A stretch of 64,000 nucleotides of DNA from Chrysomallon squamiferum. Lineage: Eukaryota > Mollusca > Gastropoda > Neomphalida > Peltospiridae. Numbering within the stretch: the first letter of the stretch is position 1; every line of letters starts with the position of its first letter. Position numbers and translations under genes: made by a program. The stretch covers positions 36,207,683 through 36,271,682 of the forward strand of contig CM022671.1 of the NCBI GenBank assembly GCA_012295275.1, written 5' to 3'. The notes under the pieces are model-generated. The model worked only from the letters and a program-made list of their open reading frames with translations. It did not search any database and was not told the origin of the DNA. Below are positions 20,201 through 32,600 of this stretch, piece after piece.

Positions 20201-21057
20201 AAATAAACAACAAACATTACATAAATTTTACTCATGATAAAAAAAAAATGTTATTTTGACACTCGGATAACACTTATTCAATGATTTGTAAATTTCAGAA
20301 AATTAATTATACTCACATGTTACATAATATATTAGTAATAATGGCAATAAAAAAATATATATATGATAATCAGTATGTAAGATGATAATTTAGAATAATA
20401 ATAGATTATAATTTATGTTCTGTGACATAAATAATTATAGACCTACAGTTACAACTATGTAGTATGTTATATAATAATTTTATATATATATATACGTAAA
20501 ATACACGCGTTTCTTGGGGGGGGGTAGTATGTACAATAAATTTGGATGATGTGATCCATCTAAAACTGTTACGTTTTTCTCTAAGTCAAAACAATTTCTA
20601 TACTGATATATGTAGAAAGTTTGATTTTATCATCTTCAGTTGAATAATTACTAATTTGTTCGAACATTCGAAAATGGTCCCATGGCAACCGCACATGGAT
20701 TTCGCAAATCATGAATTAAAATAATGAAATAAATTTAAAAAAAAGCTCTTTAACTTTAAATGACTTAAAGTTATGTATCTGACAAATACTGTTCCATTCA
20801 AGAAAGTTTTGTTTACTTCTCTACGATCACAATATAGTGAAATTAAAAAATGTGTCCCTGACGTGTCACGAAATAAGTTGTGAAAACACACACTTTAAGA
20901 GATCTTTGATTAACATCTTACCAAAAAATGGTGGTATTAGTCTTGCAGCATTAAGAAAGGGAACTGTTTCAATAGTGCCATCAGATGTTAACTCTTTATA
21001 TTGAGGGGCAGGTTCGCCAAAATATGTACGTTTACCCATTTGATGTTTGGTAGCCAT
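17219..21057 (-). CDS. GLTP: Glycolipid transfer protein (GLTP)
   Basis: Complete six-exon gene: 21057-20922, 20185-20127, 19943-19822, 19638-19491, 19260-19183, 17326-17219. All phases agree and the product is 216 aa (human GLTP 209). GLTP is a soluble all-helical protein that moves glycosphingolipids between membranes. Signature residues are all present: the Asp-Asn-Lys headgroup-binding set in DIQGNIDK, the Trp in ALWLKRG (stacks on the sugar) and the His in KQHHNW. The N-terminal 'IETVPFLNAARLIPPFF' is also typical. Start chosen at the first Met (21057), with another at codon 7. The last exon's acceptor abuts a 1.3-kb minisatellite made of copies of that same acceptor. The gene is divergent from CFAP20DC. 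Confidence 0.95.
17327..18634 (-). repeat. Minisatellite of the GLTP last-exon acceptor site
   Basis: About 30 copies of a roughly 42-bp unit, directly joined to the acceptor of the last GLTP exon. In transcript sense each unit reads TTT(C)AG|GTTTATAGTGATA, identical to the true exon start except one T-to-C change in many copies, then a TGTGTTG-rich linker. The array thus lines up dozens of decoy 3' splice sites ahead of the real exon. Confidence 0.95.
20676..20689. promoter_or_regulatory. RFX X-box-like motif
   Basis: GGTCCCATGGCAAC matches the ciliary X-box GTTGCCATGGCAAC at 12 of 14 positions. It lies in GLTP intron 1, about 1.85 kb upstream of the CFAP20DC start codon. RFX factors drive ciliary genes; a role for CFAP20DC is only an inference. 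Confidence 0.3.
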
Positions 21058-22271
21058 TTTTGTACGTCACTGTAATTTTTTCCACAAATTAATAAGCATT
21101 AAAACAGAAGCAAGTTATTTCGACCCAAGCTGTTTTCACCAGCTATTAATTTAATTAAAACTTTTTTCTCCAAATAGTCAGGCATGCCCCACAATTATAC
21201 ACAGCTAATACACTCAAAAATGCAAGATAGCCAATATATTTACAACAAAATGATGATGATTATGATGAGGATCTTTATTTACCGTTCTCATTTAAAATTC
21301 GAATGCACTAAAAGAAAAGGAGGAAATTTTGCTAAGGAAATATTGTGGAAACTAAATTCTGATTGGTCAAATAAAGTTTCTAGCAACAAATATGGCCGTT
21401 TTGGGAAAGAATTTGGAATGTCAAAGTACCTTATTACCACATAACCATAAATTATTTCACTTTTTGAAAATAATACTTTAATACTGGAATATATAGGTAA
21501 TAAAAATGTCACCAATAGGTAAAAAAAAGTCAATTATTGTCACTTAATGAATACTCATTCGAGCATATTTCAATCGATACACTTTTAACAGTTACAGTGT
21601 TGTTGTCTTTAATTCTGTTTGTTTCAATATCATAACATTTGTCATTTAATTTTATGCAGTATAACATGTATTTAGTTACATTCTTGCTACAAAAGAGGAT
21701 GAAAGTTTAATTTTGCTGATTACCGAATTATGTCCTGGATACTTAATAACTAATAAGTAAACTTAATCATCATATTCAATTACTTTTTTGATTTCAAGTA
21801 CTTGAAGTAATATTTTATTCAGGTTGTTTGCATAATCATACTGTTAATTAATCTTTATTTCTTACTAAATCACAAATTTGTATATTACAAATCTACTTTT
21901 GAAATACATAGTTTACGATCATATTTTAAAATCACAGCAACAAAATTAATACATTTTTACAACACTTTTTAATATTAACATTAACTGAGTGTCAGATGTA
22001 TGTTTTTTGTTCGATGTGAAAGAGAAAATGTATTGCCACTGCACTACTGATCACAACAATGGAGTTTTTGCATGAGCATTCATGCCACAGTAGAACATTT
22101 CACAGCCTTTAACAAGTCAAGCAATATACCACAATTAGACAGAAGTACATTTCTGTTGTAATTTTTCATTCTTCAGACATTAAAATTGAAATAGAACTTC
22201 CTCCAGCTTGTTGTCTTTTTGTACCCTTACAATTATTAATTATTAATCAGTTATTTTTCAGTAGGATAATT

Positions 22272-22324
<53 letters not shown>

Positions 22325-22498
22325 TTACATACAATGCTTTTCCATACAATGTTTTTCATGCTATTTCAGTTTGAGTGCTAGTTACGAGGTGTTTCTGTGG
22401 TAGACTGGTTTTTTGACTGTATTGTGTTTGGGGGGTGGGGAATACAGTATTTTTAGTTATGATGTGGTATAGGATAAGAGATCTATTTTTATTTTCAG
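21058..22498. other. Divergent intergenic region between GLTP and CFAP20DC
   Basis: A head-to-head spacer of about 1.4 kb. It holds an inverted CCAAT box (ATTGG, about 21362) and a (GT)n microsatellite (22274-22322). It ends at an acceptor-like ATTTTCAG at 22498, suggesting that the CFAP20DC 5' UTR is spliced with an upstream non-coding exon somewhere here. No credible coding ORF. Confidence 0.55.
22274..22322. repeat. (GT)n microsatellite
   Basis: About 24 GT units upstream of the first CFAP20DC coding exon. Confidence 0.95.
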
Positions 22499-22539
22499 GT
22501 TAACATCAGCTGTGTTTATCACCAGTGAAACAACAGAAC

Positions 22540-23609
22540 ATGTTCAAGAATGAATTCCAGGTAGCTCGTCATTTATAATACTTACATTAATACAAGTGTA
22601 ATATTTATTTTAACATAGCTGTTAAATATTTATTTTAGCACAACAGTTAAATATTTGTATTATGGATAGATATTTAATGAACAAAGATTGTTGTCACATC
22701 ATAAAGTATTCATATATCATTTGTTTTACAGGGTGGTCCTTATTTTGAGGTGTTCAGCACACAGGGCAAAGATTCTACGTCAGGATGGAAAATGCCATCG
22801 TCAGGGTGCAGGAAGGTAATAAAACATTTCTGTAATAAACAAATAAATTAATAAATAGTTATGTAGAAGATAAAATGTAAAGTAACTACAATAAACAAAC
22901 AAATAATTATCAGAAGGTAATATATGAAGTAACTGTCGACATGTATATTAATATCAGAATAATTATGACAATTGTCAGTAGTACAGATATGATAATCGAG
23001 GTGTTTTTTCAGTAAAATGTGTGTATCCATGTGACTTTGAAAATCTTTTTACAAAGCTTTCATCACTTTACTGTGTATTTGTTTATTACTTGTCTTGCAT
23101 TTATTTTTATAAAAATAGAAAATAATCTCAAAGCTTGATGCTGGAGGTTAGGGGAAAAAAACCCAGGTAATTAATTCAAGAAAACAACAACAAAGAAATT
23201 AAATACATATATACATTTATTTTTATTTTATTTATTTTTATTTCTGTTTGGTGAAATCTTTTCATCAATTTTGTTTTAGGTTTATGACAAGGAGGTCAAA
23301 GGTTATGTTTACATCTTAGAAGGAACATCAGCTACTACAAAAATGCATTTACCTAAAGACAGCCGAATTTCTTGTGAGTTGTGTTTTTTATAAATTAATG
23401 AATAAGATTAACTAAGTAAAATAAATTTGTAGTAATATTGTTATACTGAGGCAGATCTAGATAGATTTGTAATGAACTGTAAACATTAGAGGTTCATAAA
23501 AAAAAAATGTCAATGCATAGAGGTAGGCACTGGGGATGGTGACCAAAATATCTATGTAATGCCTACCTCTATACATTGACATTTTTTTTTATCAACCTCT
23601 AATGTTTAC

Positions 23610-23640
<31 letters not shown>

Positions 23641-26600
23641 CTACACATAGAATATAATAGTCTATAACTGCAGATTCATAAGAAAGAGAAAGGTGATAAT
23701 TTTATTTCAGAGTTAGTTTCTCTTATTTTCAGGTACCCTGGTACAGCATTTTCTTGTTCTTCAGCTCAATATTTTCTTGGGGAAAGAATTTTCTGTGGAA
23801 CTGGGGTAAGTGTTTAAACATAAAGTAATTTCATCTACATCTACTTCTTAGTGTCTTCCAATTCTTTACTTTCTTCTACATCTCCTTCTTAGTCTCTTCC
23901 AGTTCTTTACTTTCTTCTTCACTCTCTCCTGTACTTCCTTTTCTTCTTTCCCTTCTTTCTTTTTTTCCTTATTTTTATTCCTATTTCTTTTCTTTGCTTT
24001 TGTTTTTCTTTATCTTCATTCCGTTATTATTTTCAAATCATAGAACATTACCATTATGAAATAAAACATCAACATTTTTCTGCTATTTATTGTAAAATAA
24101 TCTAAGTGAAATCTAAATGTCTCAGTTGTTATTCATAAAGTTTCTTTTAAAATTATTGTGGGAAAAAAAGATTATTTTTATTATTTAGAATGACAAAAGA
24201 AGAAGTTTTATCTTGTGCCTTTATTACTATTATTATTACAAACAAAGAAGTATTGTGTTGTACTTATTAGTGTCAGTGACTTGGGAAATAACAAGAGAAG
24301 GATTTTTCTGTCTACGTCACAGAAAGAAATCAGTATTACTCCTCTTCACGCTAAAATTCCTCTCACCATTGTTCACAGAAATCTGGTAAGTTTAAAAATA
24401 AATTTAAAAATATTTCTTTGATTAAAGCTGTTGTTAATTTAACTTTCTGACACATTGTAACTTTGTTATCGCAGGAATGTCAACTCAAGTGATCAAAAGA
24501 TAAGATGAAGTAAATAAGTAAATGAATAAATTAATTAATGAATTAATAATAAATAATGTTGTATTGAAAATAATTAAATGCACCTTAAATTATATTTTAA
24601 TTGTTATAATTATAGAAATCTATTTTAATTTGCAAAACTCCCAAAACAAAAACTGTTTACGAATGTAAGTATATATGTAAACTGGGGAAGACTTATATTT
24701 GAAATAAAAACTAATTATTTATTTGAATATACTTAAAACAAACCTGAACTGAGCTGTGAGATGTGTTACCGTTTGTTGTTTTCAGTGGTTAAACCTGTGT
24801 TTTGACATGCTGTCACTTGTTGGGGACACGTGGAAGGGACAGACGTACAGAGCTATTGAAAGTATCACCGTGTCTGCAAACTGTAAGATCAGACGAATAT
24901 TTACAATGAAAGTTCAGCCCCCTGACACAACTGATGATGATGGTAAAACAATTTTTACAAAAATAAATAAGTAAATTAATTAATAACAAATATCTGTAAT
25001 AGTTCTAAAATTACATTTTATAAAAATGAAAAACAAAATAATAATAATATAAAAAATATTTCATTTAACTGATTTTGCGTAATGATTTGTATTAAAAAAA
25101 AATGTATGTTTTAGGAAATGGGTAATTAATAATATGTTTTGTTTTGACAAATGAGTAGTTATAATAAAAATATTTCTTTCATAGATAAATCTTTGTATGT
25201 TTATTTATTTATTTGTTCAATGTTTGTTTTTTGTGTTTTTTTAATTTATATTGTATATAATATTACTCTATAATTAAATTAATTTTGTTGTTCACGTTAA
25301 AGATAGGTTTATGTGAGGAGTGTTTACATAGCTGTGGTTGTTGTAATGTAAACAATGTTTACAAAATTCAGTGGTTTGAGGTGTAAACATTCTGTTTACA
25401 GAGTTGTATGGTTGTTGTGATGTAAACACAGAGGAACTGGAAGCTATTCCAAAACAGTGTCAACTTTCTAACGATGTGACACAGGCCACACAAGTAAGTA
25501 AAAATTTTAAATTGTCAGCTTGTTATTAATGTAAATGTTACTATTTATTGTGCATGCAAAATGTATAAACACTCATGGACATGATCACACACACGCGCAC
25601 ACACACACAAAAGAAAAGACACACCAACACATAAACACACACACTTACATATATACACACAAACATACAGCAAACATAGAGATCCAACAAACAAACTCAC
25701 ACACACATTCAAAGGTTTTATCTCATATTTGTATTAGTTATAATAAATAAATTTGCATATTTATTTAGTTTTCTTTTGATTACAGGTCCTGACGATAAAT
25801 AAAATTCGGCACTGTGACAGATCAAAAGGGGACACATCGAGACCTCTGTCTACCCTGGATTTATCTAATCTAGGTATGTTCACCATGTTTTTATTTTATA
25901 AAAGTCATTAACTGAGTACAAGAACTGATGTAGTCATTGTGTTAAAGTGTTTCTCAGAATGAAAGATAAAATAAACAATTTTTTTAATTTCTATTTTCTC
26001 AGACGGCAGTGCTAACAGTGGCAGGAAGTCATCAGTGACAGACAGCAACTACCACATCGCATTCGGTTCTAAAGTGCCTGTCCCAGAACACACTCGAAAA
26101 ATAAATCAACTGGTACTAACTCACTGTTTGTTCTTTTTCATGTTTTATTATTATTATTATTATTATTTTGTTTTGATTTGATTTTTGTTGTTGTTGTTAT
26201 TGTTTTGTTTTTCAGTTTCACACACACACACACACACTCACAAATTCAGAAACACACACATATATAGCCACAAATGCTGACACCAAAATTTACATCCAAA
26301 TTGATTTTCATTTTGGTGAAAAGTAAACATACATTTCAAATTTTGGTTTAGTCTGATTTTTTATTCAGATTGTTAAAACGCTTTCACAGGTTTTTGAGTT
26401 TACAAATTTTAACATTGAAATAAAGTTGTATTTTGTTTGCCCGTATTTTTATGTAGATATATTTTAAATCTAAGAAATAAACTACTGTTTTGTTTATTTT
26501 AAAAGGTTTCTTTTTTTTTAGTATATTTTAACTTTTATAACTGATTTTTATTTATTATTATTTTTGTTAATTTATTTATTTATTTTTTATTTATTTATTT

Positions 26601-29600
26601 TTTATTTTTTATTTTTTTAACAGGGCAACACAACTAGTAGAAGTATTAGATCTCTGTCTTCTAGGATTGATGGTAAAATTTATGTATATCTACTGTTTTT
26701 CAATTCAGTCTTAACACTGAATAAATATTCTAACACAATATATTTGGTTTAAAGGTCACCCAGTGATATAATATGTACATTAACTTAAAACTAAAAAACA
26801 ATAAGTTTTAAATAAAGTAATAAAATTTGTTTAGAGTCTGTTTTGATGTTTGTTACTTGTGTGTAATTTTGCCACTTCCAGAGGGCTTTGGCAGTGACCT
26901 GGTTGGGTCCAGTATTACAAGTCAGGATGGATTCCACTCAATCAGATCCACTCAGAGTGCAGCCATCCAGCATCCAGTCTCATCCAGTCACCACCACCAG
27001 CATCCTGATCCAGTTACAGCAGACGACAACGACACGACACAAAGTGAAAGTAAAACATTTTGTGTTTTGATGTAACACAAAGTGAAAGTAAAAAATTTTG
27101 TGTTTTGATTTAACACAAAGTGAAAGTACAGATTTTAGTACTTTTGAAAGAACAAAATAATAGAATATTTTTTATAGTTTTTTTTATTGTATTTCAGACA
27201 AGTTAAATTGCAGTTAAATTAAATATTTGTTTTCTTACATTGCTTAGAGGTGTTTCTGATGTAATTGTTTTATATTCAGCTTTACAGGATCATGTGGTGG
27301 CACCCCACCCCCCTCACGTCCCCTCCTCAGACAGACTGAGGAGAAGACCAAGGGTGAAGAATTCTGTGTTACACAAGGACAGACAGACAAGTGCTGGGAG
27401 AGGTAGGCATCACCATGGTTACAGCTGAGTAATATCACCACACTTTGATATTAAAATGATGATGTTATCATTCATGTACATCTTGTATATTCCGCTTCTG
27501 TTAATTATACATGAGCACTGTTTGGAATAGGAAATACAGTGACTTGCGAACCCAAATGACATTTGTTCAGCTAAAAATCATATTTTAAATCTTTGTAATG
27601 TTTAACATTTAGTTATTATTATTATTATTAGTATTAGTAATATTTGTAGTATTTATTTGTTCACAGATGAAGTGGTCAGTGAAACTGGAACTGCAAACGG
27701 TCAGTTGTGTTACCGGACAGTCAGCGTGGACAGTCTGACATCTGACTCCAGTAACACCCAGGCAGGGGGGGACACCCAGACAGACAGAGCAGTGAACAGC
27801 AGAGGTGTGAGACAACCTCCCCCTGCTCCTAACAGAGAGACAAAAGCCCTGCCCAGTTTACAGAGTTCCAGACTGGCTCCAGCGTCAAGCAGACTGCGCA
27901 GTTCTAAAGAGATGGGAGTGGGACCTGACGTCCCAGAAATTCAGAAACCCCAGAGTGGTTAGTGTGTGCAGCAGTGAAATGTTCACGTTTTGGTTTTTAG
28001 AATTAATATTATTTTTGAACTGTTTATAATATAGAAATATTGTATGAAATTTGTAAAAAGGAATTAGTATACTGCACAAATACTTTAAAAAGAATTTATG
28101 TATTATATCAATTTTTTTTTTAAAATTATTAAATTGTGTTGTATTCATTTTTAAAAAGTTTATAAATTATTGTAGAATTTTTTTAAAGGCAGTTAAATAT
28201 AATTTTAAATGTTGAAAAAAAAAAAAAAAGAATGTTGGACTGGAAAACTGAATAGACCAGAAACACATTTTGATAAAAGTAGTTTTGTCTAGATGACAAA
28301 TTCTTATAGTGGAACTGAACTTGCTTTAGAGTCAGACATTTATTTGTGTGTCATTTACTTGTGTGTCATTCCATGTATCAGTTTGTAGTACAGTTGTTGT
28401 TAGAAATGTTTATTATGTGTTTCAGTGAGTTTTTATTTTAGTAGTACAAATGTGTGTTTCAGTAGTACAGATGTTGTAACTGTGTGTTTCAGTAGTACAG
28501 ATGTTGTAACTGTGTGTTTCAGTAGTACAGATGTGATAACTGTGTGTTTCAGTAGTACAGATGTGATAACTGTGTGTTTCAGTAGTACAGATGTGATAAC
28601 TGTGTGTTTCAGTAGTACAGATGTGATAACTGTGTGTTTCAGTAGTACAGATGTGATAACTGTGTGTTTCAGTAGTACAGATGTGATAACTGTGTGTTTC
28701 AGTAGTACAGATGTGATAACTGTGTGTTTCAGTAGTACAGATGTGATAACTGTGTGTTTCAGTAGTACAGATGTTGTAATTGTGTGTTTCAGTAGTACAG
28801 ATGTTGTAATTGTGTGTTTCAGTAGTACAGATGTGATAACTGTGTGTTTCAGTAGTACAGATGTGATAATTGTGTGTTTAATGTTGTAATGTGTGTGTTT
28901 CAGTAGTACAGATGTTGTAATTGTGTGTTTCAGTAGTACAGATGTTGTAATTGTGTGTTTCAGTAGTACCGATGTGATAATTGTGTGTTTCAGTAGTACA
29001 GATGTGATAACTGTGTGTTTCAGTAGTACAGATGTTGTAATTGTGTGTTTCAGTAGTACAGATGTGATAATTGTGTGTTTCAGTAGTACAGATGTGATAA
29101 CTGTGTGTTTCAGTAGTACAGATGTTGTAATTGTGTGTTTCAGTAGTACAGATGTGATAATTGTGTGTTTCAGTAGTACAGATGTGATAACTGTGTGTTT
29201 CAGTAGTACAGATGTTGTAATTGTGTGTTTCAGTAGTACAGATGTTGTAATTGTGTGTTTCAGTAGTACAGATGTGATAACTGTGTGTTTCAGTAGTACA
29301 GATGTGATAATTGTGTGTTTCAGTAGTACAGATGTGATAATTGTGTGTTTCAGTAGTACAGATGTTGTAATTGTGTGTTTCAGTAGTACAGATGTGATAA
29401 TTGTGTGTTTCAGTAGTACAGATGTGATAATTGTGTGTTTCAGTAGTACAGATGTTGTAATTGTGTGTTTCAGTGAATGACTCAGTGAGTCATGTAATTG
29501 GACTGTTGAATGACAAAGCTGACAGTTCAGACAGCAGTTCAGATTCTGACGACAGAAACTCACAGCCAGGAGAATATGAAGACAGTGAGGAGTAAGATAT

Positions 29601-32600
29601 TTTGTTTTTTTCTAATTTTACTGTCAGCTCTTTCTATCATTATAAATTATTTATAAAACATTGCGTTTGAAATTAATAATTGTATTGTTATTATTTATTA
29701 GTAGTAAAAAAAAAAAAACATAAAAAAATCCTCCAACAACTATAAATATGTTCAACACATTCCTGGTAGCAAATATTTGTCATATAAATACAAATTATGG
29801 TTAGAAATATACAAGAGTACACAATGGAAAAAATAAAATAGAAAAATAAATAAAATCTTTGCATATTTTTTAGCATTTTCTATCCCTGTATATTTATGAC
29901 ATATTCACATTTTATAGAAATAATTTTGTCCAAATATTCCACTTTTCTTCAAATTTAAAAATGAATGATGTTAATAAAAGAAGAATCTGAGTTATTTCTA
30001 AACTTGATTTCTCTGACATTTTCTGATTACAGAGAGGACAGGTGTTCAGACAGCAGGTTACATGTATTTGCCTCAAAACCAACCAAAGCTCCACTAAGGA
30101 TCCGATCACCTGGTACAGACACTGGACAGGTAGATATTAATTATTACCTGTGTGTAAATCTAGGTATGCAGACACTGGACAGGTAGATATTAATTATTAC
30201 CTGTGTGTAAATCTAGGTATGCAGACACTGGACAGGTATATATTAATTATTACCTGTGTGTAAGTCTAGGTGTACAGACACTGGACAGGTAGATAATAAT
30301 TATTACCTGTGTTTAAATCTAGGGTATTCAGACACTGGACAGGTAAATATTTATTATTACCTTTGTATAAATCTTGTGTAGTATTTTTTGTGAGTGGACA
30401 GATTTGTTTCGTTTTGTTTAGGAAAACTTAAAAATTTCATCAAAATGTTCATGTGTTTATTGCTGGTATGTGTAATTTTTGTTATATATAAACTTAGATG
30501 TTTACAGTATTCTCACATTTTCTGTAAATAAACAAGTAAAATTGTAATTTTCTCAGAAGAAGATTAGCAGTGTTATCAGGCTGAGCAGGTCACAGGTGAG
30601 AGGAGCTCAACCGGAAAATGATTTCTGGTCCAGCAGTGAGGAGGAGGAGATGCACGGCAAGGGCTGGAAGTCCAACTCTCGTCCTCACAGTGGCACGTCC
30701 AGCACTGGAGCCAGTCCCAAAACCAACATCAGATCAGCTGGGTCACATGGCAGGGCGGGGTCGGGCAGTCACAGCAGAGGTGGTTCAGGGAGGGGAGGAT
30801 CAGGAAGCAAGAATCGTGGGGATGGAGACAGTAGAGAGATTAATGATGATGTTAAAGTAAAGATTCCCATGTCAATTCCAAAACAGTTGAGTGTCAGTCC
30901 TGATCACAAACACTTCAACCCAGCTCTGTACACGTCCAGCATGTCCAGTGTTGTGTCCATCAGTCGGTCGTCGGTCAGAGAAATTCCAAAAACAGACGCC
31001 CGCTTATCACAAGCTGCAGACGTGAGTTGATTATCATTTTTATTATTGAATTTGTGTTAACTCTTTGACTGAATTTTAAATTTCTTTAATAATTCAGTGA
31101 ACAAAATATTGTGCCTAATTGATTTAATATAAATGTATCAGTTTGGCAGGATTAATGCCTGTCTCTGTAATAGATAACCTGTCTGCCACATTATTTTTAG
31201 AATTCCTGCCTAGTGTAAGAACTTTGTTCTCTTAGTTTATTAAACCAGTTTGTAAAATAGTAAGAAAAGACAGATAATTTGTCATGTTTCAGAGGCCGTA
31301 CGACGTGTCACGCTATCAGATGGCTGATGTGACAGACAGTTTTGAGGCAAAGATGTTACAGAGCATGCAGAGACAGGAAGAGGACAGGAGTCCAGACTCT
31401 CCTAGGAAGGAGTTCAGTTTGTTTCACAACAGTCCACGCAGGCTTCGGCCACTGGACCAGTTAAATCCACACATCCACAGCGAGTCTCCAGCAACTACGA
31501 GTGATGACGACACAAGTTTCAGTACTTGGAAAGCTCCTGTGAGTTTTTATCATTCAGTCTGTCTTGCAGTTTCTCTCTTCATTTCATTTCTCTTTCCCTT
31601 TTTCGTTTTATTCTGTTATAACATTTTTTTTTTTGTCCTCTTTTGTGTCAGAAAACTGGGTCTGTTTAATGTGTTTATTTTTGTTTGTTTTGTTGCATTT
31701 TCAAAATTAAATTTTTATTTTTATTTTTTATTAAAGATTTTGTATGTGCATGTGTGTGTGTGTGTATTTGTTTTCTAGTGGATTGTTTTGTTGATTTTTT
31801 CCCATGTGAAAACTGTTATATAATATGCACTAAATCAGACCATGCACTGAATGTATATATTATTTTTACCTTTTATTATTCATTGGAAATTATAATTTTA
31901 AAACAGATGCTAAAGAAATTTATTGTTTTATTTTTTTATTATAAACTAACTGATATTTTAGAAAAATAATTTACCTTAAGTTTATATTTTCATTAAAATA
32001 CAATAATTTCACTGACATTTTATTTCTAAAAACACTTATAACTGTTTGTAAAATCAGGCAGCGAATGAGAAATGTCACAACTACCAGGATGAGATGAAAT
32101 CTCGGCTGAGCAGTGACACTCTGACTTCCTCCAATCCCAGGTAACATTCTCATTTTTTCCTGTTCTAGACATCATCCCCAAACAACAGAAACAACAAGAC
32201 ACAACAGATATATATATATATATGTACAACACACATATGATGATTCTCAGTATATACAACACATACATGTAATGTGTACACACACAGTCTTTCATGTGAA
32301 TTAGATTTGTGTTTGGGGCTATCTTATCTTTGATACTGAGGTATGTAAAAGAATTAACAGGTGATGTTTGTGTTTGGGGCTATCTTATCTTTGATACTGA
32401 GGTATGTAAAAGAATTAACAAGTGATGTTTGTGTGTGGGGCTGTCTTATCTTTGATACTGAAGTATGTAAAAGAATTAACAGGTGATGTTTGTGTGTGGG
32501 GCTGTCTGTGATACTGAAGTATGTAAAAGAATTAACAGGTGATGTTTGTGTTGACAGAGACTGGAGTGGAGGGATTTTCAGTCCACCAATAAACTTTCCT

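Noticed and set aside
21184-21533. Overlapping 80-residue ORFs upstream of CFAP20DC
   Set aside because: No recognisable domain, opposite-strand overlap, AT-rich composition; probably spacer.
24190-24270. Alternative acceptor TTATTTAG near 24188 for CFAP20DC exon 5
   Set aside because: The frame meets stops before the conserved DLGNNKRR segment, whereas the acceptor at 24270 gives an exact family match and correct phase.
28433-29563. 376-residue minus-strand ORF and long plus-strand ORFs of 10-residue repeats
   Set aside because: They are by-products of a 30-bp minisatellite whose unit lacks stops; no start context, domain or splice support.
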